Shown: piece by piece, positions 8,753 to 20,879 of the stretch
Layout: each line of letters opens with the position of its first letter
Position numbering within the stretch: the first letter of the stretch is position 1
Assembly (NCBI RefSeq): GCF_012489685.1
Contig: NC_080045.1
Location: 12,673,648-12,737,647 of the forward strand
Source: Lotus japonicus
Taxonomy: Eukaryota > Streptophyta > Magnoliopsida > Fabales > Fabaceae
Reading direction: 5' to 3'
Length of the DNA stretch: 64,000 bases
Translations under genes and position numbers: made by a program
Notes under the pieces: model-generated
Databases searched by the model: none
What the model was told of the DNA's origin: nothing
The model's input: only the letters and a program-made list of their open reading frames with translations

Positions 8753-10359
8753 GGGTAAATAGTCATATTGGTCCCTAAATGTTCTCACCGACTTCAAAAT
8801 CGTCCCTGGAAGAATTTTATTAGGCTCGCGGTCCCCAAATGTGGCAAAAATCAGTCATATTAGTCCCTGACGTTAAAAACCTCTAACGGACGTTAATCCA
8901 ATTAATAAAAGTCAACATTATCTTTCTAAGTTTATTTCACTTTAGTCCCTTTCTTCTTTCTTTCATCATCTTCATCCCCCTTCTTCCATCATCTTCACGA
9001 AAAACTCCTCCCCTTCTTCGTCAACCCATTATGAAACAAAAATAATAAAAAATCAAATAGAACTAAAAACCCAGAACCTTCTATCATCCTCTCTTCTTCT
9101 TCATCATCCATCTTCTTCTTCATCATAACAACTCTCAAACTCTCACACAAAATTATTTAAATCCATAAATCAATAAAAATCTTCAAACTCTCTCCTTAAA
9201 ATCTCCCAGATCTGACCCTCACCACCATAAGATTGAAACCTGGATCTGCCATATCTACTACCTCCAGGTCTGCAAATTTTCTATTTACTTTTGCAAATTT
9301 TCCGGCACGCGTGTGTGTCTGTTATGGACCCAAAATCAGAATCTGAGATTGCAGAGATGGCTGAGAAAAAAGAGAAGAGAGAAATTACAAGTGCTTCAAT
9401 GATGATAATTGAATGGCAAACAGGAAAAAAAAAAGAGAGAAGAAAGAAAGAAAATTCTCCTTCCAAGGGTTTTCACTTAAACAAAGAATTCCCGTTGTAA
9501 AACCAAGCTAGTGCTCAGTTCTCCAACTACAGCACTTCAGAATAAATCCTCTTCTACCTCTTTCTACTTTTTAAACTAATCACAGACATAATCAATTCTC
9601 TTACTACTCTTAATCGACTAACTAGTTGTGCAGCTACTTTTTCTCAATTTCTTTCATTCTTGTGTCCTGGGTCCCATCACCATTTGTGCTTAGGCTTTAA
9701 GGCAAGTATAAAGATTAAAGAGAAACTTTCTTTGATTATGGGTCTTTTTGAGGAAAAAGCATATTTTTGTCTGTTGAGAGAAACAGAGAAATCAATATAA
9801 CATATGATGTATCCGTGTTTCAATTACACACTGGAGAATAAAATTACCTTTCTCATGAGATACACCCCTTATATATATATATGTTATGGTGTTGAAGGTC
9901 AGATCTGGGAAATTTTAAGGAGAGAGCTTGAGGATTTTTATTGATTTATGGATTTAAATAATTTTGTGTGAGAGTTTGAGAGTTGTTATGATGAAGAAGA
10001 AGATGGATGATGAAGAAGAAGAGAGGATGATAGAAGGTTCTGGGTTTTTAATTCTATTTGATTTTTTATTATTTTTGTTTCATAATGAGTTGATGAAGAA
10101 GGGGAGGAGTTTTTGGTGAAGATGATGGAAGAAGGGGATGAAGATGATGAAAGAAAGAAGAAAGAGACTAAAGTGAAAGAAACTTAGAAAGATAATGTTG
10201 ACTTTTATTAATTGGATTAACGTCCGTTAGAGGTTTTAACGTCAAGGACTAATATGACAAATTTTTGCCACATTTGGGGACCGCGAGCCTAATAAAATTC
10301 TTCCAGGGACAATTTTGAAGTCGGTGGGAACATTTAGGGACCAATGTGACCATTTACCC
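8753..10359. mobile_element. Mutator-like element with about 465-bp TIRs (MULE-TIR type)
   Basis: The left arm 8753-9217 and right arm 9897-10359 are highly similar inverted repeats, starting GGGTAAATAGTCATATTGGT and ending with its counterpart ...ACCAATGTGACCATTTACCC. A perfect 10-bp direct repeat ATTATTATTT flanks the element (8743-8752 and 10360-10369), in the size range of Mutator target duplications. The unique core 9218-9896 has no transposase; it includes an Asp/Glu/Lys-rich short frame starting near 9324 (MDPKSESEIAEMAEKKEKRE), which could be a captured first exon. Its right end lies only about 200 bp upstream of the TATA box of the first kinase gene. Confidence 0.88.
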
Positions 10360-10420
10360 ATTATTATTTGTTATGCCACCATGCAAAGACAAAAAAAAAA
10401 ATGAAAAGAAAAAGCCTGAA

Positions 10421-10575
10421 ACAGAGAAACGAGGATAAGAATTGAAATTGTCAAAAACAAGACAAGAGGGCTCATAATTGTTGAACACCTACCAGCCGTG
10501 TTTTCTTCACTGTTCTCTTCAAAGATATTCCTTCTCAATTCTTCACACGCTCTCTGAAACCTCCATATATATAAA
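10421..10575 (+). promoter_or_regulatory. Promoter of the first CRPK1-like kinase gene
   Basis: A TATA box, TATATATAAA at 10566-10575, stands 54 bp before the start codon. Upstream, GAGAAACGAGGATAAGAA (about 10424) and TAATTGTTGAACAC (about 10475) are conserved at the paralogous gene (about 26473 and 26511). Conservation of these blocks while surrounding DNA diverges suggests retained regulatory sequence. Confidence 0.6.
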
Positions 10576-10629
10576 GCACCCAAGTCCTATATCCAAGGTA
10601 TATAGCTTGACTTACACCTTTCATTATCC

Positions 10630-12965
10630 ATGAAGATTCCCTTTATCAATTGTTTCTCTGCATCATCCATTGAACAAACCAACAATGGTACTATATATGC
10701 ACAATTCCACATTATATAAATAAAACTAGTTTTATCTTCTTCCTTTCATTCTCGTCGTGTACTAATTTGGTTTTCATTCATCATGTTTTGATCTGTGTTA
10801 ATAGATATTCAAGAGGAAGAAAATAATGATGGAAGCTTTCGTTTATTCACTTACAATCAATTGAAATCTGCTACTGCTAATTTTAGTGACAAGGTTGGAG
10901 AAGGTGGATTTGGCTCTGTCTACAAGGTAATTTGACTCCATTATGTTGTTTTGTAACAAAGCTTGCAATGGCAATGCAAATTAAGTTAGTGGTTATGATT
11001 GATGGAAGACTAATTTTGGGTTAATTTGGCTTAGTGCAGGGGAGGCTTAGTGACGGCTCTTTTGTGGCGTTGAAAGTGCTTTCCATTGAGCTAGGATCCA
11101 TGCGAGGAGAGAAGCAATTTGTGGCAGAATTGGCTACAATGTCAAATATCAAGCACCAAAATCTAGCCACCCTTCGAGGGTATTGTGTAGAAGGAGCACA
11201 CCGATGCTTGGTCTATGATTACATGGAGAACAACACCCTTCACCACGCTTTCTTAGGTAATTTCATGATTTCCATGCTTCTGAATTTCTAAATAATCATA
11301 GCTTTTTTTAGTGGTAAATTATTTATTTTGAAAAAATTAGAGTGAATGTTCAATTTCGTGGATGAGAGTGTAAGCGTCGGACAAGTTATTCCTTAAAAGA
11401 AGGAAATACATTTTATAATCCCTCATTATGTCAAATGTCAGTCAAGTTAGTCTCTACAGTGAGATAAATTGTCGGTTAACCCAACCGACATTTGACACAA
11501 TTAGTAACCGCAAAATATTTATTTTTTCTAAGCACTAATTTGTCTAACACTTACACTTTCAAGACAATATAATCCAACCCACTATTTTTTGAACTTGTTT
11601 GCAATTAGGTTCAGAGGAGAGAAGGATGAGATTCAACTGGGAAGCAAGGAAGGAAATATCCATAGGTGTGGCTAGGGGGCTTGCTTTTCTCCATGAGGAG
11701 GTGAAGCCTCATATTGTTCATAGAGACATCAAAGCCAGAAATATTCTTCTTGATAGGAATTTCACACCAAAAGTTTCAGACTTTGGTTTGGCAAAGTTAC
11801 TTAGAGATGAAGCATCTTACATCAGTACTCGAGTTGCAGGGACATTGTAAGTGAGAACATTAAGAGAAAACTACCTTATTTGTGCATCATTATTTTCTGC
11901 CCGACATCCAGATATTTATAGTTTGTGGCGATTTTTAACCTATTCTTTAATTTGTGGTAGTCGAAACCACCACAAATTGGAAGTGTTTGGATATCTCACA
12001 CTAGTACACAAATAATTTTTTAGGAAAAGAATATCATGACTAAATAAGTTGAAGAGTTAAATTACTAAATACAAGACACTATACAACCATTTATTTAAAA
12101 TCCATTAATTTATCATGTTATAGTTAAATTTGAATTTAAAATTTTTTAAAATGAATAAATGTGATTGAATGCATGTGTAAATTTTTTAATAGTAGCATAT
12201 GAATTAAAGGTGAATTAAATTGCTAATTCGAATTCTTTTTATTCTTTGACTAATAATAGAGCAATTATTGTTATTTGAAAACAGGGGTTATCTAGCTCCA
12301 GAGTATGCCAGTTCAGGACAGTTGACAAGAAAATCAGATGTATATAGCTTTGGGGTATTACTTTTGCAAATTGTCAGCGGCCAAGTTGTTGTAGATGCCT
12401 ATCAAGACAATGAAAGTTTCATTGTAGAGAAGGTATGAAAATTGAAGTCAAACACTCATTTTAAGATTTTAACTTGTAGCTAACAAATTCAGCCCCACTT
12501 TGTGGAAAATAATTGACATTGTGATGTATGAACATATTTTATAAGAGTAAAACCAAATTGTGTTCACATTATTCTGTTATTTTATGATTTGGTCAAATTT
12601 AAGCAATGTGCACGTGTCTGAACATGTTTTTGCAGGTGTGGGCAGCTTATGAAGACAACAATCTATTAAAACAAGTGGATCCTGTGCTTAATGTGAACGT
12701 TCAAGTGGAAGAGGCTGTAAAATTCCTTAAAGTGGGGTTGCTTTGTGTGCAAGAAAATGCCAAGCTTAGGCCAAGAATGTCAGAGGTTGTTGAGAAGTTG
12801 ACCAGCAACGTTGATATTATAAAAGATGTTTGCATCACAAAACCAGGGCTTGTTGCTGATCTGAGGAACATTAGAATAAGGGAACAAGTGACATTGAGCT
12901 CGCCACAGGAATCAAGTGATGCTGGAGAAAGGTCCATTTGGAGTACGGCTAGTCTTGCTCGTTAA
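10630..12965 (+). CDS. CRPK1-like receptor-like cytoplasmic kinase, copy 1 (6 exons)
   Basis: Exons by splice sites and frame: 10630-10687, 10805-10926, 11040-11256, 11609-11846, 12285-12432, 12636-12965, giving 370 residues. There is no signal peptide or transmembrane segment; the start [12 protein letters not shown] carries a Cys that could be lipidated. Kinase landmarks are all present: Gly loop GEGGFGSV (51-58), VALK lysine (72), HRDIKARN (catalytic Asp 172, an RD kinase), DFG (190-192), APE (216-218). The exon plan and sequence resemble Arabidopsis At1g16670 (CRPK1), a plasma-membrane kinase that phosphorylates 14-3-3 proteins in cold signalling. That role is known for CRPK1 and only inferred here. 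The gene is a paralogue of 26617-28496. The unusual KARN (more often KASN) should not affect catalysis. Confidence 0.9.
11362..11562. mobile_element. MITE-like insertion in intron 3 of kinase copy 1
   Basis: GAGTGTAAGCGTCGGACAAG near 11366 is inverted imperfectly as TTGTCTAACACTTACACTTTC near 11539-11560; inner segments (AAATGTCAGTC / GACATTTGACAC) also pair. The equivalent intron of the paralogue (27358-27471) is much shorter and lacks it. No clear target duplication seen. Confidence 0.45.
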
Positions 12966-13430
12966 TTAGATTGAGCATTAAGGGTGTATTTGTATTTTTG
13001 TTGGCATAGATTTCAAGTCGATTTGAATGTGTTTTTGACCAATTCATTACTCTTGTGTCAAACAAGTGAGTGTAATTTTGGTTAATTTGAATATAAATGC
13101 AAACACACATAAATGTTTAGGAATAGGATCATGACTAATTGGTTTTGTACGACATTGCTTGATAAATTTTGTTGAAATGTTTATAATCCTTATTTGTTCT
13201 TTGGTTGTTCCATGCATTGAAATGTAGGTTGGTTTATTTTATTTCAGGGAAGTTCAAGTGGAGGACACTCTAATTTTCAAACTCCTTACGACAAGTAATT
13301 TCGATTGTGGTTATGTCAATGAGAGAATTTTGATTTTTGGGTTGTAATAATGGAGAATTTTATAGTAATATTAAGAAATTTTTACATAGGGAATTTATAC
13401 CTTTTTTCAGTGTCATATATTCTCTGACCC
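12966..13430. other. 3' flank of kinase copy 1
   Basis: AT-rich DNA following the stop codon, presumably with the 3' untranslated region. It shares TGAAATGTTTATAATCCT with the 3' flank of the paralogue (near 13173 and 28583), so homology extends past the coding region. Confidence 0.5.
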
Positions 13431-15240
13431 ATTAGGTGGAAGTAGCTTTTGAATGCATTCAATTCAGACTTAAAAAAGTCATGGTCTGAAACGTCTGGAA
13501 GTGTTGTGACGTAAGGTCAGTCATCTTCTGACCCTAGCAGACCCTTAATGTATAAATTAGGAATTCGTTCCGCAAATGCAAGGCCGGAGAGTAAGGCGTT
13601 AGAAAGAGGAGAGATTCGTCATTCTCGTCGATCTGTGGAATAGTTGTCAACCCTCGTATACGAGTGATCATTGGAATACGAAACATCCTATGGCTAACTG
13701 TAGGGATTTCCATCCCTTCATTCCAAGGTGGACCCAATTGTGCTAACTCTTGGGTATGCCTTTGGAAGCCTGTGTTATTCAGTTGGACATGAAAAATGTT
13801 GCGCTAGGTTGGACAAATTGGTTTGTCGAATTGGCATTGGTTGTGCATAGATATTGTTGTCTGGAAGGGGTATCACCGGCCTCTAGCACCTTTGTGAGTT
13901 CGTCACATAGGTTTTTGCGACACGTGTAGTGTCGTCCTCTATGGGTAGCTGATTTTGTGATGGCGGAAGTGGCCGATTCATCTCCACCAACACGTGATCT
14001 CTATTTTGGTTGACTCATTCTTTGTCAATTGTAATAGGTACCCCTTCCCAAGAGGGAGTACAATTCCTTTGTTGCATTCTCACATTTTCCATAGCAGAGA
14101 TGGGTGATAATATAGTTCCTCGATTCCCGCACATGGTGCCAATGTTCGGGTAAATGAAAACCAAATTTGAGTAGAAGACATAGGGAAGGTGGTAGAGCTG
14201 CTTCGTTGGAGCACTCCTCCATGGAGGGGTCTCCTTCTTCTCATATCTAGTGATCAGGTGGGCATCAGAGGTGGATACCTACAAGGCACTCCAACACTTT
14301 TTAAAAGAAAAAAACAAGCTCAATATTTTAATAGCTGAAAGAAGAGTCTACAACGAGAGCATGATAATGAAGAGGATTAACCCACCAAGCATGAAAAGGA
14401 AAATTAAAAGCATTGTGTTCTTCCCGGAATCATGATTTCTTCTCTCTTAGCGCTTGGAGTCGGTACTCTGTCATGACTAAGTTGAGAGTGTGGTGGTGCT
14501 GGCCTCAAGTGCAGGGTGAGTACCTGTAGAAGACACTCCGACGCTCGAGTTAGTGAATAAGCAAAGAGAGAATCCATGAGTCTTATAAGAACTCATGAAA
14601 TGCTAAGAATGAATAACGCGTTATGTAAATGAACGATAGAACCTCTATTTATAGGCTCAGTGTCCGCGTTTGAAGTCTCTGCGAGTGTGATGGAAGTTCT
14701 TAAGAGGAGCTTCCAGGCGTATGGTTTGTTTAGTGCCTTCATGCTTCAAGTGGTTCATCTCGGCCTTTTGTGAAGCAGCTCGATCACTTTGCCAATTAAA
14801 CCAGGATGGCCTGTTCATGGACCCGGTCGTGCAATACGACCTTATGGTATTTGTTGAAGAGCAAACTCTTGCGTTTCAGATGCAACGTCGTCGAGCCTTA
14901 TGGCATAAGATCCAATCGGAGGCAAGTTCATGAGCCACACTGTTTATATAAAAGAAAACTCGTAAAGCACATTGATTCAATACTTTTTTGGTCCGGTTTT
15001 TCTTCTTATATTACAATGTGCACTCGTGCCTTGTTGACGATTAAGATTGTATTCTCCTTGTTGTGGTATTTTTCAGACTTGCTACTTGGTTTTAGGGGAA
15101 ACCGAGTAGCAAGTGACATGAATTCAAGATTTTCAACTAAAGAAAAAAAATCTATATCATCTATATTAATTGTATGTTTCTCAGTAATTAGGCTTGCATA
15201 CTTTATAGAGTTTTGGTTGCATACTTTATAGAGTTTTGGT
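13430..15240. repeat. Degenerate LTR-retroelement-like DNA
   Basis: GC-richer than its flanks, with no intact long frame. Two related phrases, GGATACCTACAAGGCACTCC (near 14272) and GTACCTGTAGAAGACACTCC (near 14520), and the phrase CCGCACATGGTGCCAATGTT (near 14128) are of the kind common in plant LTR retroelement leaders and LTRs. I cannot define termini or family. TTGCATACTTTATAGAGTTT is duplicated in tandem near 15193 and 15217. Confidence 0.35.
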
Positions 15241-15624
15241 ACATACACACTTTACTTTCTCTTTCGTCTCATTTTCATTCATTTCATCATCTACTATATT
15301 ACTTATTTATCTTTCATCTCTTTATATTTCACCTAAGTGTAAGGGCATACAATTTTTTCCTACTTTATGACTGGAAGGATGGTCCAAGCATTTTGAGTGA
15401 GGAAAACTCCAACCACTTAAATGACAAAAACATCTATCTCGAGTCCTTCATGTTGATTTAACACTATTGTGTGACCAGATTGGATAAGGACATTTTGGAT
15501 ACCAATAATGTTCCATTGGCATTGAAAACACACATACACTCACCGAGAGAGACGGAAGGAGAAAATCAAGAAAGAAAATATATTATAGATGGTGTGATGA
15601 GAAAATAAAGAGGGGTAGAAAGAG

Positions 15625-15814
15625 AATATTAATGGAAATGAGATGAAAAAAAAAAGTGAATTATGAATGAACTAAAACTCTTTTAAATCATTTATGTTTA
15701 TTTTGTTTTACTTCATGGTAATATTAATGAAAATGAGATGAAAAAAAAAAGTGAATTGTGAATGAACTAAAACTCTTTTGAATCATTTATGTTTATTTTG
15801 ATTTACTTCTTGGT
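15625..15814. repeat. Tandem duplication, 95-bp unit
   Basis: 15625-15719 and 15720-15814 are near-identical (a few substitutions), starting AATATTAATG(G/A)AAATGAGAT. Non-coding, AT-rich. Confidence 0.85.
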
Positions 15815-15924
15815 AATGTTTGTCTCACTTTAAAAAAAATTAATACCTATAGCTTACCAAAAAAAGTTGAGTATTGAATATTTTTTATGTGTATTAGATC
15901 AACCAATTAAATTTATTGAGATAT

Positions 15925-17400
15925 GATTAAAACAATTTTTACAATATGAGGCTATTTTTAGTTTTTTATTTGATACCAACAAAATTAAAGCGTTAGATGA
16001 TGATGATGATGAATTGAAAAAATATTGTATTAATCTTGAAGAGTTTTTAATGTTTAATGAAATATTTTGACATTGATGGTTTTGATTTATTTTCAGAATT
16101 GAAATTACTAAGTCTTAATACTCCGATAGAAGTATTAACTTGTATTAAAACTTTAGATTTCCAAATGTATATATTGCCTATAGAAACTTATTGACAATCA
16201 ATTGCAATTGTTGAAAGAAGTTTTTCAAAATTAAAATTGTTTAAATCATATCTAAGGCCAACAATGTTACAAGATACTGATAGATTGAGTGTGTGTTTGG
16301 ATCAGCATTATCAGAATTGGATTTAGCCAGAATTGGATCTGGTCATAATTGGATCTGATAAACGTGAGTTTGAGTGACGTGATTTATGTTTGGATACATT
16401 TATCAAGAATTGATTCTCATAACAGAATTTCATTTGGATAACTTTGGTTAGAATTGATTTTGATTATGTAATGACCAAAATGGGTATGAATATTTTAATC
16501 ATTATACAAGACTTGCGTCATTTTTTAACTTTATATTAATATGAATTAATTTATTATTTAATTTCACTAAATTAATTAATTATATATATTAATGGTATTT
16601 AAATTGATTTCATTATTCACAAAAAATGATGTTATTAAGTTAATAATAATATATCAATGTATGCTATTAAAAAGTTTATTAATTTAGTTTCATTGAATTA
16701 ATTACAATATATGAATGATATTTAAATAAACATAATACAACAATTAAACATATATTAATTTATTTTTTAATCTTATACTAATTAACTACATGGTGAATAG
16801 AAAACAGAATATAAAATACATAACATGAGTTACAAGTAAACTCTCAAGTTCTAATTTCTATTTTCCAATTGGTTTAATATCCTATGCAACCACCGTACAA
16901 ATTGAGTGGTAAAAAAAGAGTACACGAGATGCTCAAAGTATCACCATAGTCATTAAGTGCGGAACCCACCATCTCACCATAGCCCCCCACCGCCATAACC
17001 ATGGAAAGAAAGAAAAAAGTTGCAGAAAAATTTGTGCAGAGAATGGACAATGAGGGAAAACTTTATTTATGTTTATAATTGAGTCTTTGAATCGATTAGA
17101 GGAGACGCAGAAGCAACAAGGCCGAGCATCAAGGGGACGTGAGTCTATAAGGTTAAACGTGAGTTTGATATTTTCACCCAAACATGAAAAAATATCACAG
17201 ATCCACGTTTTGCTAACAGGACGTGATTCTAGCTCTCCCAGACGCAAAACCAAACAGGCTCTGAATGAGTTAAAAAATTTATCAATTTGAAAGCGAAATA
17301 TTAGAATTGCTTAATTTATAAAACTTTAAAATTTTTGCAGCTCAAAAAGTTAAAAGATGAATGTAAACAATTGAAAATTTATATTTTATATTTTTATATG
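15925..17400 (+). pseudogene. hAT transposase C-terminal relic, split by an insertion
   Basis: Translation in pieces gives LKQFLQYEAIFSFLFDTNK, LDDDDDELKKYCINLEEFL, then after a frameshift DIDGFDLFSELK, and after a stop IAIVERSFSKLKLFKSYLRP. The last is the hallmark of the hAT family C-terminal dimerisation domain (typically ..AERSFSKLKLIKSYLRSTM). The reading resumes after 17262 with LKNLSI and further relic sequence. Several stops and a frameshift make it dead. It is split by the element at 16291-17262. Together with its TTF/zinc-finger-type parent class this is an old hAT copy lacking its N-terminal part. Confidence 0.8.
16291..17262. mobile_element. 972-bp hAT-like non-autonomous element inside the hAT relic
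   Basis: Starts GTGTGTTTGGATC and ends CCAAACAGGCTCT, giving short imperfect inverted termini. It is flanked by GATTGAGT (16283-16290) and GAATGAGT (17263-17270), an 8-bp target duplication with one mismatch. Removing it and one copy of the duplication restores the relic's reading ...DRLS-LKNLSI, which independently confirms the boundaries. The interior is non-coding. Confidence 0.75.
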
Positions 17401-17557
17401 ATATATTAAGTTTCTTTAAGAATCTCATCTAAAGAAAGTCACTATAACATTTTCGCCTTAGGCTCTGAAATGTATATACACAACCCTGACTCTTTGTAAA
17501 ATAGTAACTTATTTTTATTAAAGAAAATTATAATAATGAGTTTCAAGAAAAATGTAT

Positions 17558-17679
17558 TAGTCCCCGTTGGATAGCTCAAGTGGTACGAGCTGGGGGATGA
17601 CATATGGGTTGGGTAAGAGAGGTTCAGGGATCGATTGCTGACGAGTGCAATTTATCTATTCGATGTACTAAAAAAGAAA
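17558..17679 (+). mobile_element. SINE candidate (tRNA-derived)
   Basis: TAGCTCAAGTGGTACGAGC (A-box-like, near 17572) and GGTTCAGGGATCGATTGC (B-box-like, near 17621) are spaced as in tRNA-derived SINEs. The unit ends in an A-rich tail and is flanked by AAAAATGTAT at 17548-17557 and 17680-17689, a 10-bp direct repeat that is partly A-rich and therefore slightly ambiguous. Length of about 120 bp is short for a plant SINE but possible. Confidence 0.65.
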
Positions 17680-17764
17680 AAAAATGTATCAAGAGGAGTT
17701 TCTTTATGAAAAAAAAAAGTTTATTTTCTTATGGATGCCACAATGTTGTGCTTTTGTTTATGCG

Positions 17765-18190
17765 ATCTCTCTATAACCACCCCCACCGCCGGCATCACCT
17801 TCACCACCACAACAGTTGCCGCCACAACCACAATCATCCCCAGTCCCCACCTTTAGCGCCACCCTTCACCACTTCCATTATCGTTATCGTCGCTGCCACT
17901 GTCACTGCCACCACCACAACCCGCCATCGCCATCTTTGCCACTGCCAATGTCATCCTCCACTAGCACCACCACCATGTCGCCGCCACCACCTATACCATC
18001 ACTGCCACCACCGCCCTGCATCTCCAACATTACTGCTGCCACCATCATGATTATCGATACCTCTAGGTAACACTCATCTCCATCATCAACAACACCATCA
18101 CCTCCACCAATGTTGTTGTCTTCACCACCCTCCACAGCTGCCATGGTCACCACCTCCTCCTCCATCACCACCCTTCACAATTTCTATTGA
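17765..18190. repeat. Degenerate CCA/CCG trinucleotide low-complexity tract
   Basis: Dominated by CCACCAC, CATCACC and similar triplets. Frames open in several phases here are a by-product of composition, not genes. Confidence 0.8.
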
Positions 18191-18585
18191 CTACCTAACT
18201 CATTCACTTTAGTGTCGTTGCAACCACTCATTATTGTAAATTTACAAACATATAAATAGCTTTTTATTAATGAAAAGTGGCTTTTGACATAATAAAAATT
18301 AAAAAATAACAAATAACTTTTACTTTTTGCTCTAAGTTGAGAAACAAAATAAATGCTCTAATACATGAGAAAATTGTAAAATTGAACAAAATAAGACAAG
18401 CTGTCATGACAGTTTGGAAAAGATAGAGAAAATCTGATATAAAATGATTGTATTATTTCTCTTAGTTGTGTAATACATCAACAATTATTATATAAACTGC
18501 TATTTAACAATTCAACAATTCAGTTGTAATTTATGAAATCTTCTTATAGCTAATTATTTCAAGCTAATTCTCTATTTAACTCAAA

Positions 18586-18941
18586 GGCTTAAATAAGTTT
18601 TTTCGTCCCTATAAAATACATCAATTTTGTTTTTCATCCCTGGAAAATATTTCTTTTTGTTTAACATCCTCCCAAAATTAACAATTTGTTTTTAGTCTTA
18701 CCGTTACATTTTTCATCCAACTTAAACGAAATTACGCATGCCATGAGTTAAATGGTTATTGTGTTTATTCATTTGTACTCTTACATTAATTGTGTTTATC
18801 CCGTTTAGATTTGATAAAAAGTGTGACGGAAAAGGATTGAAAACAAAACATAATTTTAAGAGGATGTTAAACAAAACAAAAAATCCAAGGACGAAAAATA
18901 AAAATGATTTATTTTTCAAGGACTAATGATTTATTTAAGGC
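18586..18941. mobile_element. 356-bp TIR element (Mutator-type MITE)
   Basis: Left GGCTTAAATAAGTT and right (inverted) GCCTTAAATAAATC termini, with further inverted similarity inward (TCGTCCCT / AGGACGAA; CATCCTCC / GAGGATGTTA). Flanks TAACTCAAA (18577-18585) and TAATTCAAA (18942-18950) agree at 8 of 9 positions. Non-coding. Confidence 0.65.
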
Positions 18942-18959
18942 TAATTCAAATTAACTCAC

Positions 18960-19740
18960 TCTTTAATTATGTGAGGATATTGAAAAGAGAGTGTCAAAAA
19001 GAGTATTGTTAGCATTTTCTTTAGCAAGTATAATACACACATTATTTACAAATGACACACATATAAGTATGATATTTGTTGGAGTAGTGGCGCAGCGAAA
19101 CATGAGACACTTATAGTCTGATGGCTGGGCTAAGAGCATAAGAGATTTGGATATAATCCTCATATATACATTTACCACAAAACTTTAAGTCACTGGGTGA
19201 CTGAGTCCTTCAACTTATAAAGTGCTCAGTCCTTACTTATCCTTCCTTTTTGTACTCTCATTCAAGTCTAACCAACTTGATCAAGTTTTTTTATACTCCC
19301 CTTTATAGTTTGATGGTTCACGAGAGAGTTTGGAGTTCATCATTCACATTGAGTTAAGAGAAAATGTGATTAAGACATCATTCAGATTCATTCACCATAA
19401 AACATTAATGCAATGCGTGAGTGGATCCTTTTAATTATAAACTACTCAATCCTTACTTATCCTTCCAATGTGAGACTTATTCCATTTATTCACATTTGTA
19501 ATACTTCAATGTCTTAAGGAGTGTTAAAAATTATCTCATTCCAATTTTCAGTAAGTGAAAGGCCAAAAGTTTCCAATGAGATTTTGTTTCTGAAAGGCCC
19601 AATGACATTGAACCACACTAGAATTAAATGTACACTCACCCCTTAAAGTAGTTTTTTTTCCTTGTATCAAGCCATTTCACGGCCGGTAGCTAAAATATTA
19701 ATTATTTCGATGTTTTGAAATCACATTCGATGGATAAAGT
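18960..19740. repeat. Unclassified repeat with an internal duplication
   Basis: Two copies of a block ending CTTACTTATCCTTCC (near 19231 and 19453) lie about 220 bp apart, each preceded by a similar GAGTGGATCC/GACTGAGTCC phrase. Related phrases occur near 35730 and 38640, so this is a dispersed family, perhaps LTR-derived. No gene seen. Confidence 0.45.
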
Positions 19741-19982
19741 TCTTATAATAAATTCTTTTTTTTTTTGGTTACAAGGAAGGGGAGAAACCCCAAAGCACAA
19801 AAACTAAACAGGGGCTCAGCACCATGAGAAGCATCCTGCTGCAAGAGGAGATGACACTCTCCAAAAGGAGAATCGAAGTAATGAGGTCCATATGGGAGAT
19901 CAAGGCCTACTTTATCCAGATAATCTGCTAGGAAGTTGGCAGTTCTCGGTGCATGTTGGAGAAGGAGGGATCCATGATCAGT

Positions 19983-20879
19983 CTACAAGTGGATGATATC
20001 TCGAACAATTTGGGCATATCTATGTGGACGTTCCTCGGAGTGATGGGCATTAAAGACTTCCATGGAGTCTGTCTCTATGATCACGTTGTGGAGATCAAGA
20101 CTCATGACTAGTTCAATTCCTGTCTTTACTGCTAAAAGTTCTACTAGGAACACATTCGTGGAAGAGAAGGTACCCAAGTTGCAGCAAAAACCCTTCACCC
20201 AGTTGGCTGCGGTATTTCTAATGGCTCCTCCACAGCTGGTGAATAGAGTTGAAGAGATGGCCCCGTCAACATTGAGCTTGAGCCAACCTCCATCTGGAGG
20301 GATCCACCTGGTGGTCGTAGGGGATCCTGGACTGCAGTCGAAGACTCCATGATAAGAACCACTGGCATTGGTTGAAAGTGGAGAGTTACGCGACAAAGAA
20401 ACAAGCTGCTCCGTGCCAAGAGATTCGAGCAGGGACCAAATACGTGTTGAGGAGTGATGAACCTGGTTAAACACCAGATCATTACGCATGCGCCAGATTG
20501 TGTATAAGGCAGAGGAGAAAAATCGAGGCCAGTCAATACCCGCGCCACCATGAGTCTCGCCAGAAATATTACCCGCGAGCCAAGTGCTCCAATCAGAAGA
20601 GAAGAACGCCGTTCTCTGGTTCACAGGAAGGGCGGAGTGTCAGAAGGAAGATACCTCGCTGCAGTCACGGAAGAGATGAGTATAATTTACTGAGCATGAG
20701 CGGCACAACGGGCAAAGGTCAGTCGTGCTCATGTGGCGTCTTTGACGGACAACATTTGTAAGGACACCAGTATTGCAGAGTTTCCATAGGAAAACTCTAA
20801 CTCTTTCTGGACCTCGAATTCGCCACACTTTCTTCCAAAAGTCCTCGATGTTCCGGTTGACCTGCGACTTGGTAATCAT
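19983..20879 (-). pseudogene. LINE ORF2 3' part: zinc-binding region and RNase H
   Basis: 20640-20879 reads FWKKVWRIRGPERVRVFLWK ... TDLCPLCRSCSVNYTHLFRDC, the zf-RVT segment of plant LINEs with its Cys-Cys-His-Cys pattern. After a frameshift, 19983-20624 reads WLKLNVDGAIS (first RNase H Asp), then GGAIRN, ELLAVKTGIELV and IIETDSMEVF, giving the D-E-D triad of the RNase H fold. Both belong to the element at 19756-24949. The frameshift between them near 20630 disables the protein. Confidence 0.85.

Noticed and set aside
14721..15231. 70- and 141-aa overlapping frames
   Set aside because: No recognisable domain, overlapping phases, and located in degenerate repeat DNA.
17604..18171. His/Pro-rich and Gly/Val-rich frames on both strands
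   Set aside because: Produced by CCA/GGT low-complexity DNA that is open in several phases.
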